From: Allomyces macrogynus ATCC 38327
Lineage: Eukaryota; Blastocladiomycota; Blastocladiomycetes; Blastocladiales; Blastocladiaceae
Assembly: GCA_000151295.1 (NCBI GenBank)
Contig: GG745337.1
Span: forward strand, 78,189-123,825
DNA: 45,637 nt
Reading direction: 5' to 3'
Positions within the stretch are counted from its first letter, which is position 1; every line of letters begins with the position of its first letter. Below the pieces are notes generated by a model. The model ran no database searches. It was not told the origin of the DNA and was given only the letters and a program-made list of their open reading frames with translations. This document shows, piece after piece, positions 20,650-30,680 of the stretch. A program made the translations under genes and the position numbers.

Positions 20650-21507
20650 TCACCGCCAAAACTTGACATACAGCACGACCAGCACCACCAATATCACGAC
20701 CGCCAGCGGCGCGTGTTTCCGGACCAGCGCCTCGTACCGGACCCGGCGCGCGTCTTTGCGGTACTTGCGCGTCGAGTCGCGCAAATTGTCCGACAACGCC
20801 GCCATCTTATCGAGCGAGTCGCCGCGGAACAGCAAGTCCTCCATGTTCTTGGTCATGATGCGCGTCACGTCCTGCAAGTCCTCGTGCAGCCGCGACAGGT
20901 GCGCCGTGTTGCGCGAGTCTTGGTATTGCCGCTTGAGCTTTTGGATGTAGGTGTCTGTGCAAGCGGGGCGACGGACGGTGAGCGCGGTGCGGATGAGCGC
21001 GAAACCGCGAGTTGTGCAGCGGGACGGACCAAACTTGACAAATGCGTAGGGCCTCGTCACGGCCGGCACCTCATGTCCAAACTGCGCGTAGAACTCGCGC
21101 GCGAGTTCCGACAGGTAGTCGAACGCCAGCTTGCGTGGGTAGGACTTTTCGCACAGGACCAGGTAGCAAATGTCGTTTTCGATCAGGTAACTAGTGACCA
21201 TCACGCCTTGTCAGTCGACCCCGGTCGCAGGATTGTCGGTCCGCACGCGCAAGGGCGTACTGCAGCGTGATCGCGCCCGACTCGATGGAGCACCGCGGCT
21301 CGGCGTTGGGCGACAGCTTCCGGAATAGTTGTTTGGCCTGGTTCTTGACGTCGCGCAGCTGCGCTTCCGTCTACGCGGCATCAAGAATTAGCCATGGTCG
21401 TTGCTGGGGTCGAGCGGATTGGACGGGTCCGGTACCTCGGCGTCGTCCATGGACGCGGCGAGCGGCAGGCCGTCGGCGACGCGTGCAATCATGGATGACC
21501 GGACCAT
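20650..21507 (-). CDS. SEC22: R-SNARE Sec22
   Basis: Longin-domain R-SNARE for ER-Golgi transport. Four exons on the minus strand, 21507-21436, 21370-21261, 21190-21030 and 20954-20650, give exactly 215 residues, the usual Sec22 length. The start gives MVRSSMIARVADGLPLAASM, nearly the family consensus. The longin domain continues with QAKQLFRKLSPNAEPRCSIE, ITLHYLIENDICYLVLCEKS and YPRKLAFDYLSELAREF. The SNARE helix has LQDVTRIMTKNMEDLLFRGD, where Arg in LLFRGD is the zero-layer residue. A C-terminal membrane anchor (PLAVVILVVLVVLYVKFW) ends the protein. Introns are 65-75 nt with donors GTACCG, GTACGC and GTCCGT. All joins are phase-consistent. Its 3' end faces the sorting nexin gene. Confidence 0.96.
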
Positions 21508-22356
21508 CGTGGCGGCGGGAAAGGTTGGTCACGAAACGAGATCGACGGGGTTGGAGCCGTGGTCGGGCTGGCTGGAAGGGACGTGGTCGCGCTCGCGCTC
21601 GCGATGGCGATGGCGTTGGACGTCGAGTCCGCGGTCGCGCGCGGATCCAAAGCGATTTGACGAGGTTGCAACCTCGGGCAGATCGATTGCAGCAAGTTGC
21701 ACGCGGCCACAGCGCGCAGGGAGAAAAATCGTCGGGGTGCTGGTCGGATCGAAGCTCCAGATTTCATTTGAGGTGGCAACAGCCGCACCGTCGCGGTCAC
21801 GCCTGGTTTCCGACCGTGCCATGCACGACGTGACGAACAGTCGAAAGCCTCTCCAATTTCATCGAAACAACTCCCGTTTTAGTGGTACGCGACGCCCAAC
21901 AACCGAAAAAAAAAAAAAGAGACGCAAACCCAACGAACGAACGACGAACACGATAAAAACGATCGGTGGTGGAGGTGCGGTGCGGAAAGGTGGGGGGCAA
22001 GGGCATGAAATGAAATTGAACGCAAAGGGCGAGGGCGTAGCGCGCGACTAGCGAACCCGCCCACGTCGAACCGCCCACGACGAGCCGACCGCCTTTGCAC
22101 CGACGTCGAGCGCATCGCGCGCCCCACAGCAAGTGGGCCAATAAAGAAGAGAGAAAAGAGAACGAGAACGACCTAAGAACTGCAACGCAAACCAACGCAA
22201 ACGGGGAAACGCCGGCACACCATCCCGGGACCCCGCCCGTCGCAACCGGCGCGCTCCAAAAGCTCAAACCAAACGAGACGGGCCCGCGCCGCGGGTCCCA
22301 CTCCCTCTCGCTACCAATCGCAATCGCAAACGACCAGCCCCGACGTGAGGGCCACT
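21508..22356. other. Spacer between SEC22 start and PP2A-B 3' end
   Basis: About 850 nt upstream of SEC22 and downstream of the PP2A-B stop, both genes being on the minus strand. An A-run of 13 at 21906-21918 (a T-run on the gene strand) is the only striking element. No coding potential beyond GC-driven open frames. Confidence 0.4.
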
Positions 22357-24367
22357 TTACAGGGTCGAGAAGATGAACAGGTTGTTGGTCGCGGCAACGG
22401 CAATCGAGTTTTCGCGCGGGTGCCACGACGCGTGCAAGATCTTGCGCTGGTAGTCGGCGAGCGTGAGTTCTGTCGTTGGGCGACGCACGGCGGCCGAGGC
22501 CTTGTTCTTGGTGGACCCGGCCTTCTTGGCCTTGAACGCCGACTTGTCGGCCTGCAAGTGGATCGGCGGCGTGTCGGCCGGGTCGGTCGAGTGGATTTGG
22601 AAAAAGTTGTTGTAGGAGCCCGTGAGCGCCCAGCTAATGAAAGGATGGTGAGTGCGTGAATCGAAGTGGGCACGGCGAGTGAGAGAAAACGAAGGGGGGG
22701 GGGGGGGGGGACACGCACTTGCCGTCGCCGCTGAACGTGCACTCAAACTTGTCAAAGATGAAGTCGTTCTCGTAGAGGTCGCACAGCTTGGACTGCAGGT
22801 GGTTGTGAATCGGGATCGTCTTGACGGGCCGCTTTTCCATGTTGATGTCCCACAGCTTGAGCGTCATGTAGTCGCGCGACAAAATGTACCGCCCGTCGGC
22901 GCTGAACTTGACGTCGGCCACCGACGAAATAATCTCGGTGAAGAAGGACTTGGCCGTCTCGTCCTCGGGCTCCTCAAAGACTAAGAAATTGATGAAACGC
23001 GTCAGTTTGGCCAAACGCGCGGACTGACGGTAAAGGTGTCGCGGAGCGTACCCTTGGCGTTGCGGTCGCACAGCGCCGAGTCGCGCATATCGGCGAGCCG
23101 GATCGCGCCCTTGGAGATGCTGTACATGAACAGGTTGCAGTTGATTGGGTGGAACTCGGCCGCCGTGATCACCTCCGTGAGCTCCTCCATGTTGGCCGGC
23201 TTGATGTCGACAATGTCTACGGTTTCCGATCCACACGGGTCAGTCAGTCCATGCGCTGGAAGCGCTCGGTGCGATAGATAAGCAATCACGTACTGAATGA
23301 CTGGTCCGATACGTTCAAGTTCCACAGGTTGATGCGCAGGTCGTCGCCCGAGATGAACGTCTCGCCGTCCGAGTTGACGGAAATTGAGTTGATATGGTAG
23401 GCGTGCGCGTTGGCGTAGATCCGGCGCGGGACGGCCGCGACGATCGTGTCATGGTGCGTCGTCGTCGGCAGCTTCAGGTCCGAGACGTTGAGCGCTGGTG
23501 GTTCAGCGCCGCCGAGCCGCACGTCGTTGGTGATGTTGCAGTCGGTCACGACCTTGACGGCCTTTTCGTAGACTTTCCACAGCTTGACTGTCTTGTCTAA
23601 AATACGAGAAAAGAGGACCGAGTCAGTGCGACGCGACGCGCGAGTGGGGGAAGGGACAGGAGCAAAAGTACCGTTTGTGGAGAGCAGGAAATGCGCCGAG
23701 TTTTGGCGCTTGAGCCACTTGATCTTGTTGATCTTTTCCTCGATTTCGAGCGACTTGAGGTAGTCAAACTCGGGCTCGTGCGATTGGAACTCGGTGTAGA
23801 ACTTGTACTCGCAGCCGCGTTTCTGGTGGCCAAAACGAAAAGCAATTGGCGCGGTCAGCGTCGGTGCCAAGTCATGCATCGTTTGCGATAGATAGCGCAT
23901 TGCCACGTACGCCCTCGTTGCGCTCAAACAGCACGACGCGGCCACCGCGGTCGCCGGTTGCGAGGTAGTCGCCCGTGTGGTCAAACTCGACGGCCGAGAT
24001 GATATCCGCTGGATGACGCGGTAGAAAGAGGAAGCAAAGAGGGGGGAAAGAAGCAGGAAATGGTCAAAGAGCTGGACAAACGAGCGCATTGCGGCTGCCC
24101 CAACGCGACGTTCCCAGCGCCGCGTCGCGCGTGCGCCGGGTGTCAGCGATACGGCTCGCGCCAGATCCTTGTGGCGCGCTGCGTAACGCGTCAGCACCGC
24201 GCAGAATGCAAGCTGACGCAGCACGCGCGAACGAGGCCGGGGAACGCGCGTCGGCGCGTACGTCGGGGCAGTAGGCGAGAATACCGACCCTCGGTGATAT
24301 CATCCATGTCCCCCTTGTCGCCAAAGCACTGGGCAAACTTCCAGTTGTGCTCGTGGTCGGCGTCCAT
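22357..24367 (-). CDS. CDC55: Protein phosphatase 2A regulatory subunit B (B55/Cdc55)
   Basis: WD40 beta-propeller subunit that targets PP2A to substrates in mitosis and signalling. Seven exons on the minus strand: 24367-24289, 24008-23911, 23822-23672, 23596-23294, 23216-23052, 22980-22719 and 22633-22357, total 444 residues (family about 440-450). Diagnostic segments are [107 protein letters not shown] and [10 protein letters not shown]. The protein ends [20 protein letters not shown] then NLFIFSTL. The first intron is 280 nt (donor GTCGGT), much longer than the 71-88 nt of the rest. The sixth intron contains a 17-nt C tract just after its donor. All exon phases agree. Confidence 0.96.
22694..22710. 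repeat. Homopolymer tract, 17 G (plus strand)
   Basis: Run of 17 G inside the sixth intron of the PP2A-B gene, so C17 on the sense strand, starting a few bases after the GTGCGT donor. Confidence 0.9.
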
Positions 24368-25276
24368 GGTGGGCAGTTGCGAGTGTGCAGGGGTTCGGGA
24401 TCACGCGAAAAGGGGTGGCGCGGCCGGGGGAACGCGCGCGTGCGGGGTTGGTGGTGGGGCTGGGCGAGCGGACGGCGCGGTCGGGTGCGGCGCGAGCGGG
24501 CTGCAGCGGGACGAGAGGGCGGTGCGGGGTCGAATGCACCAAGTGCGCGGGCGATTGGGATCGGCGGGCGCGCAGCGAGGGTGCGGTACGGGACCGAGCA
24601 GTGTACGCGCGGTGGTGGTGAAGGTGCGGGTTGGCCGACTTGGCCCAAGGCGAACGAGGTGCGGCTTGGCCAACAAACAAGGGCGCTGCGACGGTGCGGC
24701 GCGGCGGATCGGCGGATCAAGGGGCTCTTGGCGAGCAGTGCGCGTGCGGACGCGCGGTGCAGCGTGCTGAAGCGGGGCCGGGGCGCGGCTGGTTGGGCAA
24801 TCGCCGTTGCCTCGTCGACGGGGTGGTGCGCGCGTGCTGCCGCGTCGAGGGTGATGCTTGCCGCTAGGTCGCTGGTCGCGCGGTGGTGGCGCCGCCTTGC
24901 TCTTCTCCAGCGCCGCTTTCCTGCGGTGCCGGAGCGCGTGCCGGCTGCCTGTCAGCCCTGTCGTCCCCGTGGCTTGCTCACTGCTCTTGCACATGACGTG
25001 CGGTGCCGCGCTTGCCCCCCGTGGAGAAAACCTAACCTACACTGACAGTTCCCGGAGCGCCGCGCCCAGCAACCGCGTCAGCGCCCTCCACGTGACGTGG
25101 ACGCGACCACGCGCAACCTTGGCAGGCCGGATTCCATCATCGGGGCGACGGCTGCAGCATCTGCACCACCAACGCGACCGCCACGACACTTGCTGCAATC
25201 CACGCGCTCGCTCGAGCGCAACCCGTCACTTGTCGAACGCCGACCCGTAGCACCAACCCACGCCGATTTCGCCACC
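24368..25276. other. Spacer between divergent PP2A-B and RPB10 genes
   Basis: About 910 nt, GC-rich, with no recognisable protein in any frame. It should hold two divergent promoters. No tRNA-like or repeat structure found. Confidence 0.4.
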
Positions 25277-25678
25277 ATGATCATCCCCGTCCGCTGCTTC
25301 TCGTGCGGCAAGGTCATCGGCAACAAGTGGGAGCAGTACCTGCAGTTGCTGCAGGCCGACTACTCGGAAGGGTAAGCTCCCTGCGATTGCCCGGCACCAC
25401 GCGCGTGTTGTGCCGTTGCCGCCGTCGCCTCCGTGCGCCCAATCGAACGTCACGCTGACGCCGCCGTGCGTTCCGTCCGGAATGAACAGCCATGCCATGG
25501 ACTCGCTCGGCCTCAAGCGCTACTGCTGCCGCCGCATGGTCCTGACCCACGTCGACATCATCGAGAAGCTTCTGCTCTTCCGCGGTACGTTCCTGCTCGC
25601 ACCGTGCTCCGACAGCCGTGCACGCGACTGACCAGTTCGTCTCTGCGCCGCATAGCCTCGGAGAAGGGCCGCGCATAA
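25277..25678 (+). CDS. RPB10: RNA polymerase I/II/III shared subunit Rpb10 (ABC10-beta)
   Basis: Small zinc-binding subunit common to all three nuclear RNA polymerases. Exons 25277-25371, 25490-25584 and 25656-25678 give 70 residues (yeast 70, human 67). The start is in GCCACCATG context. The hallmark [20 protein letters not shown] holds the first Cys pair, and [20 protein letters not shown] the second Cys pair and the family core. The very short last exon (23 nt) supplies ASEKGRA and the stop, matching the family's ending in position and length. Introns are 118 and 71 nt; the first has a conventional GTAAGC donor, the second GTACGT. A 17-nt C tract and the sequence gap lie a short way downstream. 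Confidence 0.95.
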
Positions 25679-25774
25679 TCTCTCCCCGCACCTGCCGAAC
25701 CCTACACTGCATCCCATTGCGCGCGCGTTGTGCGGCCGAACGCAATCACCGCTGCCGCAACCGCGCGGCATCGA

Positions 25775-25791
25775 CCCCCCCCCCCCCCCCC
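25775..25791. repeat. Homopolymer tract, 17 C
   Basis: Run of 17 C in the 3' flank of RPB10, 140 nt before the N gap. Confidence 0.9.
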
Positions 25792-25930
25792 ACTGGGCCG
25801 GAACGGCGCTCTGACCCTATCTGCCCCCGAACGGCGGCGGCGGCGGCTCTGCTGGACGGGCCTAGAAACGCACGCTGGTCGCGAAGGGCCTGGTAATTTT
25901 TTTCCAGGTTTACCCGCCCGGCCCCTTGGC

Positions 25931-26030
25931 NNNNNNNNNNNNNNNNNNNNNNNNNNNNNNNNNNNNNNNNNNNNNNNNNNNNNNNNNNNNNNNNNNNNNN
26001 NNNNNNNNNNNNNNNNNNNNNNNNNNNNNN
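25931..26030. other. Assembly gap of 100 N
   Basis: Exactly 100 unknown bases, the conventional size for a scaffold gap of unknown length. Left of it DNA is GC-rich; right of it the sequence is AT-richer and repeat-bearing. Confidence 0.99.
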
Positions 26031-26452
26031 CACGAAAATGACAACACATTCCACCCCAGTGTGATCTTGGTTTACGAGATTCTTGCTTCTACCACAGCGG
26101 ACGACCACTCTTCCTTCCGATTGGTCGCCAGCGTGTGCTATCGGCACTGCTCATTCCGCCCATGCTTGCTGTCTTCGATGTGTGTGACAGGGAGGATAAC
26201 GAATTGGCAGTCTGCCTTTGTTGGCGTTGAATTCAATCCCCACCCTACCCATTGAACAAATATTGTCTTCTCTTTCCATCGCTCTTGGTCGAGAAGCAGC
26301 AAGTGTGTGCCATCATCAGCTTTTTTTTCGGCTGGCCAACCCCAGCATTCTGCATCTGCATTTGCACACCTGGCAAACAAGCCAGTATTCAGCAAATAGG
26401 AGAAAGTAGTGCTGTGCCGTTCCCATCTCTTTTTTCTGCTTTCTCAAATTGA

Positions 26453-26470
26453 CAGCAGCAGCAGCAGCAG
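26453..26470 (+). repeat. (CAG)6 microsatellite
   Basis: Six perfect CAG units, not inside a gene I can support. Confidence 0.9.
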
Positions 26471-26643
26471 TTTGTCAGGAGCTGGCAAACCTTGTTACTA
26501 GAATTCAAAATTGCTGTGAAGCCAACTCTGGGTGGATAGTCTTTGACAATCACCATTGTTCTCCACAGAGATCCTTCAGCCTGGTTTTCCTCACAGAATG
26601 TTTGGATGTCCATGTCCAATTTTGATGCTTCAAATCTCTCTCT

Positions 26644-26658
26644 CCCCCCCCCCCCCCC
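26644..26658. repeat. Homopolymer tract, 15 C
   Basis: Run of 15 C following a TCTCTC stretch in the AT-richer block. Confidence 0.85.
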
Positions 26659-26688
26659 TCGTTTCACCGCCTGCCCTTGGCAACTTGG

Positions 26689-27000
26689 GTCGCAACAGCC
26701 TTCACTCTGGATGAAGTGTCTACTCAGGATGGCCATGTCTCACTTCATTGTTGCTGCAAATTGGCTGCATGTAAGATCTATGCATCCTCTTCATCCACTG
26801 CTGCTCTGTGCAACTTGGATTGCAACAGTTGTCACTATGGAATCCCTGGGACGGCCGAGTCTCACTTCATGTGTTACCACATATAGGTTGCAGTCTCCTC
26901 ATCCTAAATCGCCAGCTCTCAGTCAACTCAGGGCACAACAACCATCACACTGGCACATCCCAGGATGGCCAAGCCTCACTTCATTTGTTGCGCATTGGAT
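26689..27000 (-). repeat. Degenerate tandem repeats of about 115-120 bp
   Basis: Three copies are anchored by CTCACTTCAT on the plus strand at 26739, 26861 and 26975, spaced 122 and 114 nt. Each is next to a GGATGGCCA or GGACGGCCG-like block on the left. On the minus strand the motif reads ATGAAGTGAG. The third copy overlaps the stop codon of the possible membrane-protein gene that ends at 26981, and sequence around its last codons (GGATCAAGAGACG, GAGAACC) is recognisable in degraded form in the other copies. Confidence 0.6.
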
Positions 27001-27670
27001 GGTCAGGTTCTCGTCTCTTGATCCGGAACCACTTGGCTATCTTATCCTGAAGGACTATGGGGTCTGTTGGGCTTGATCTATCATAGTCCCATCCCATTTC
27101 AACAGAGGTGCCAAGACACAACTGCACCTTGCTTGAAATGAACGATCTAGACCAGCTCGATGCGCGGGAAAACTGTTGCATGGCTCGCGCGCGCGAATCA
27201 AGCAAAGGAATGGTACATACTTGTTGGTAAATCGTGCCAGTGCGCCCCAGGAACTGATGGCCCTGTCACAGCCCTGGCTGTAACTGAAGCAAGCCAATCC
27301 ACCCTCATGGCGCCCGCCCCTGGTGTAAACGTTTGCCACAGCGACGGCATAATAAACCTGCGCGCCACAATGGAATGCATTCGTGCCCGAAAAAGTATCA
27401 GCCGACCAGAACGTAGCAAGAATCCTTGGTGCAGGCACCACTGCCCAACTGATTCCAACCAAGCAGGACAGCGCGATAACAAAAGTATTAAACTGGGGCA
27501 AGTTGCTGAGACAAATGGCATCATAAATGGGATTGGCTCACTCAGACATTGTATTTCTGCATGTGATCCAACCCAAGAGAGCCAACACCCTCGTCAAACC
27601 GGAACTCAAAGAACAAACCGAATCACACGGAAAAAATCCAGCCCGCGGCAACAAACACGAGCAACAGCGA
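26981..27670 (-). CDS. Possible small multi-span membrane protein, possibly broken
   Basis: Two exons on the minus strand are well supported: 27492-27221 and 27146-26981, joined across a 74-nt intron (GTATGT...TCTAG) that restores phase. They encode a hydrophobic segment TFVIALSCLVGISWAVV, then FHCGAQVYYAVAVANVY, and a charged cytosolic-looking tail with KIAKWFRIKRREPDH. An upstream segment around 27548-27670 encodes SLLLVFVAAGWIFSV and FEFRFDEGVGSLGLDHMQKY and could join by a 55-nt intron, but an in-frame TGA at 27625-27623 interrupts it. No start codon is convincing. The pattern suggests a four-helix (MARVEL-like) protein, but I cannot name the family. It may be a pseudogene or have a sequencing error at the TGA. 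Confidence 0.4.
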
Positions 27671-28081
27671 CCTAGTAGTGCCGGCATTTGGGGGTCGGCA
27701 CGCCTGGGGGGCACGCGCACTGTGGGCGCGTATTGCGACTCGCTGAACAAACTCCACAGTACAAACTGCCATTCTGCATCAACACGCATGGTCCCGGCCG
27801 GCACCCCGGCACCACCGTGACCCGTCCTGCTATGATGGCAGCGCACCAACGCGAACGGACGCGCGAAGCGTTGGGCGCCGGGAAGGGGGGCCGAGAAAGG
27901 CACCGGCTCAGCTCCATTTTCTGTTGACCTGGTCTCATGGCGCGACATGCGTTCTTGCCGCCGTCGCGCTGGCCCAGCGTCGCGTCATTGATGTTGCACC
28001 CGTCAGGGTCGCTGGCAGTTCCTCACGAGAGGCATTAGGCACAAGCGGAGGATACTCTAAAATTAATTTGGAAATTTGCAC
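27671..28081. other. Spacer upstream of the possible membrane-protein gene
   Basis: About 400 nt. A minus-strand open frame (MRVDAEWQFVLWSLF near 27790) could be a first exon of the gene to its left, but I found no phase-consistent splice. Nothing else recognised. Confidence 0.35.
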
Positions 28082-30394
28082 CTACAAGCCCCCATCCCGC
28101 GCCTTCCTCCCACCCGGCGTCGTCTTCCCCGCGCGCAACTGCGTCGCCGTCGAGCCAAGTGCACGTCGCAAGGCCACGGCGCACCGCGCCCACAAGACGA
28201 CCAGACACGCGACATGCGCGTACTCGACCAACGGCATCGCCGTTTCGACATCGGCCGTGGCTGCAACTGCCACAGGTACCGGCTCCAACTTTGGCCCAAA
28301 CATCTCCACCCATCCGGCCCACAGGCATACCTCCCACGGCCACGCGCCCGGGTCACTCCCCTCGATCACAGCCTTGGGCACCGCCAGCGGCACTCCACCC
28401 CCGACCAACGTGTCCAAGATCCCCGGCAACGCCGCCGCCGCCAACAGCCCAACCGCGACGTTCCCCAGCAAACCCGCGACTGATTTCGGCGCCTTGGCTG
28501 ACGCGATAGCGGCCGTCACGATCTGCGCGACGACCAGCGCTGCGGCCACCGTGCGCACTGCCACCCCCGCATCGACCCACGGCGCGACCGCCAAGCAAGC
28601 GGTTGCAGCCGCATACCCCGTGGCCAGCACGGCAAATACGGCGTTCGATCGCGCGGGTGACCGGACCCGCGCAACATCCCGTAATGCCTTCTCACGCGCG
28701 CGCAAAGCCGCACGGCGCGCGGCGACCGATACGGGTGCCGTGGTATGTCGCGCGTCGAGACTCAGCGTGCGCGGCCTCGGTCGGCGAAATGCCGCGAGCA
28801 CGTCGGGTTCCGACGTTGGGCGTGCGGTGGACCGCGCGGCCGCAGCCGCCGCGGCAAAAAACTGGTCGGCGGTGATGGGCGCGGCGATCGCAGATCGAGG
28901 TCGCGGAATTCGGTCCGCCTCTTCATCGTCGTCAGTGGGGAGCGCGAGCAACTGCATGCGCACGACCTGGACTGCCGCATCGACCTGCGCCGCGAATCCG
29001 CGCGGCGTGAGCCACGCAGTAATTGCCGACGTATGCAGCGCCATCCCGTGCGGGATCGCGACCGTGACGGCGATCACGTGCGCGGCAACTTGTGCGATCA
29101 GCGCGACGGTCGTGGGCGGGACGACGTAGAGCAGGAGGGACGCGAGGAGGTAGACGGCGACGAGAGTGAGTGCAGTTTCAATCACGCGCGCCTTGACGTG
29201 TCGCGCCGTCGGGATCGGTGCGGGCGGGACCAGTTGCGAGAGCGTTTCCGATAACGGCGCGAGTGGGCGGAGGAGCGCCATCATGTGTGCGGCGCCCGCG
29301 GATTCGAGCTCGTACTCGATGGGGGTCCCGGCCTCGGCGTAGAGGTACGCAAAGGGAAGGACCAAGACGGCGCAGGCGAGCGTGAGTGACTCGACGGCCA
29401 ACCGCATGTCCGCGGCCGCGTCGGGTAGCGCCACCGCAACAATGGTCAGTGGCGGGGCGGCGAGAAGTACGGCGAGGCAGAGCACGACCAGGACCGACGG
29501 GATCGACCAGTGCCGCGATAGGAAGAGGCGGTCGTCCATGGCCGCGGACAGCGACCAGGTCGTGGGCAGCCACTCGCGTGCCGGGTGCGGTGCGAGAAGC
29601 GTGCGCCACAGCTCGGTTGCGTCATTGTCGCCATGATCGGGAGAAGACGGTAGGAGTCCACCCGGTGGCGGTTTACTCTGCAGCGCAGCTGGTGCGGGAG
29701 GTGGTGGAGGAGTTGGTGCGGCTGCAGCTAGGTCGATCGACGACGTGGACGAGACGGATCGCGCGCGAGCGAGCGGAAACATGCGCGGCGCGACAACGGT
29801 CCAGGCTGACGCGACGAATTGGTGCCAGAGCGAGTGCAGATGGTGCGGGCCAGCCGCACGCGGTCCCGCTGCCGAGGTGGACGTGCGCGAGCGCGGCAGC
29901 GGAACGGGAAGAGTACACGCCGTGGTTGACCTTGAGGATGGTGGTGCTGGCGGCAATATGAGGGTATCAAAGTGGGAATCGAAATGGTTGGGCAGCGCGA
30001 ACAGGGAATTCGACGAGGTTGCGCGCGAGTGGTCGGGCGGGGTGACGACGGGCGTGTCGGCGTCAAGCCGCATCCAGAGAGAAGCGAGCGCGTCGTCGTC
30101 GTCGTCTTGCGCTCCATGGCGCGGGCACAATGGCAGCAGCGACGAGGGTACCGGGTCGGATCGAAGTCGCGTGCGGACGGCGGGTCGCTTGCGCGGTGGC
30201 GGCCTCAGCAGACGGTGCGCGACGGGCACGGCGGCAACAATGAAGACGAGAACGAGCACAGCGTGGCGCACAGTCGCATAAAATTGCTCGTGCGCGGCCT
30301 GCGCAAGGCCGGATGTTGGGAGCGGGCCTAGCTCGGCGAGCATGGGGGCTGCGTGTGGCTCGCCGTGGCCATGGTCGAGGTGCAGAGCTGACAT
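28082..30394 (-). CDS. LMBR1-like multi-pass membrane protein
   Basis: Single long exon of 770 residues from ATG 30394 (the frame is open further up, but the first membrane span follows this ATG at a normal distance). TM1 is around residues 44-60 (AVLVLVFIVAAVPVAH). A long disordered Pro/Ser-rich loop follows, then a cluster of spans: SVLVVLCLAVLLAAPPLTIV, LACAVLVLPFAYLYAEAGTP and ETALTLVAVYLLASLLLYVV. More spans occur near the C-terminus. The LPFAYLYAEAG and KARVIETALTLVAVYLL segments resemble the PFAYFF(x)E and RxLET blocks of LMBR1/LMBD proteins (lipocalin receptor-like, intracellular membranes). No intron was needed. The family call is by resemblance of two blocks and topology only; an unrelated polytopic protein remains possible. 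Confidence 0.55.
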   Translation of the reverse strand: MSALHLDHGHGEPHAAPMLAELGPLPTSGLAQAAHEQFYATVRHAVLVLVFIVAAVPVAHRLLRPPPRKRPAVRTRLRSDPVPSSLLPLCPRHGAQDDDDDALASLWMRLDADTPVVTPPDHSRATSSNSLFALPNHFDSHFDTLILPPAPPSSRSTTACTLPVPLPRSRTSTSAAGPRAAGPHHLHSLWHQFVASAWTVVAPRMFPLARARSVSSTSSIDLAAAAPTPPPPPAPAALQSKPPPGGLLPSSPDHGDNDATELWRTLLAPHPAREWLPTTWSLSAAMDDRLFLSRHWSIPSVLVVLCLAVLLAAPPLTIVAVALPDAAADMRLAVESLTLACAVLVLPFAYLYAEAGTPIEYELESAGAAHMMALLRPLAPLSETLSQLVPPAPIPTARHVKARVIETALTLVAVYLLASLLLYVVPPTTVALIAQVAAHVIAVTVAIPHGMALHTSAITAWLTPRGFAAQVDAAVQVVRMQLLALPTDDDEEADRIPRPRSAIAAPITADQFFAAAAAAARSTARPTSEPDVLAAFRRPRPRTLSLDARHTTAPVSVAARRAALRAREKALRDVARVRSPARSNAVFAVLATGYAAATACLAVAPWVDAGVAVRTVAAALVVAQIVTAAIASAKAPKSVAGLLGNVAVGLLAAAALPGILDTLVGGGVPLAVPKAVIEGSDPGAWPWEVCLWAGWVEMFGPKLEPVPVAVAATADVETAMPLVEYAHVACLVVLWARCAVALRRALGSTATQLRAGKTTPGGRKARDGGL

Positions 30395-30680
30395 GGGCGC
30401 AGTGGCGCAAAGCGTGCTCGTGAGTGGACTCAGCGTGCGGTGCAGCAAGAGCGGGCGGGGCGACGGCGTCGGTGCAGCATCGGCGGCGGCCAGCGGCAGT
30501 TGACGTGGCGACGGCGCGAGGCGCGGTGGAGGCGCGAGACAGACCTGTGCGAGCAGCCTGCACCACACGTGCAAATCATGCCGTCAGCGTGCCTGCTGGC
30601 AACTCAACAGCATGAGATCGATCATACAACCGATTTCTATCTCCAACGTCCTCAACGCGTTCAATCCACGCCCCAGACCA

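Larger units (their letters stand above)
26031..26688. other. AT-richer stretch right of the gap, no gene seen
   Basis: Composition differs from the rest of the window. Contains a (CAG)6 and a C15 tract. No domain recognised in either strand. Confidence 0.4.
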
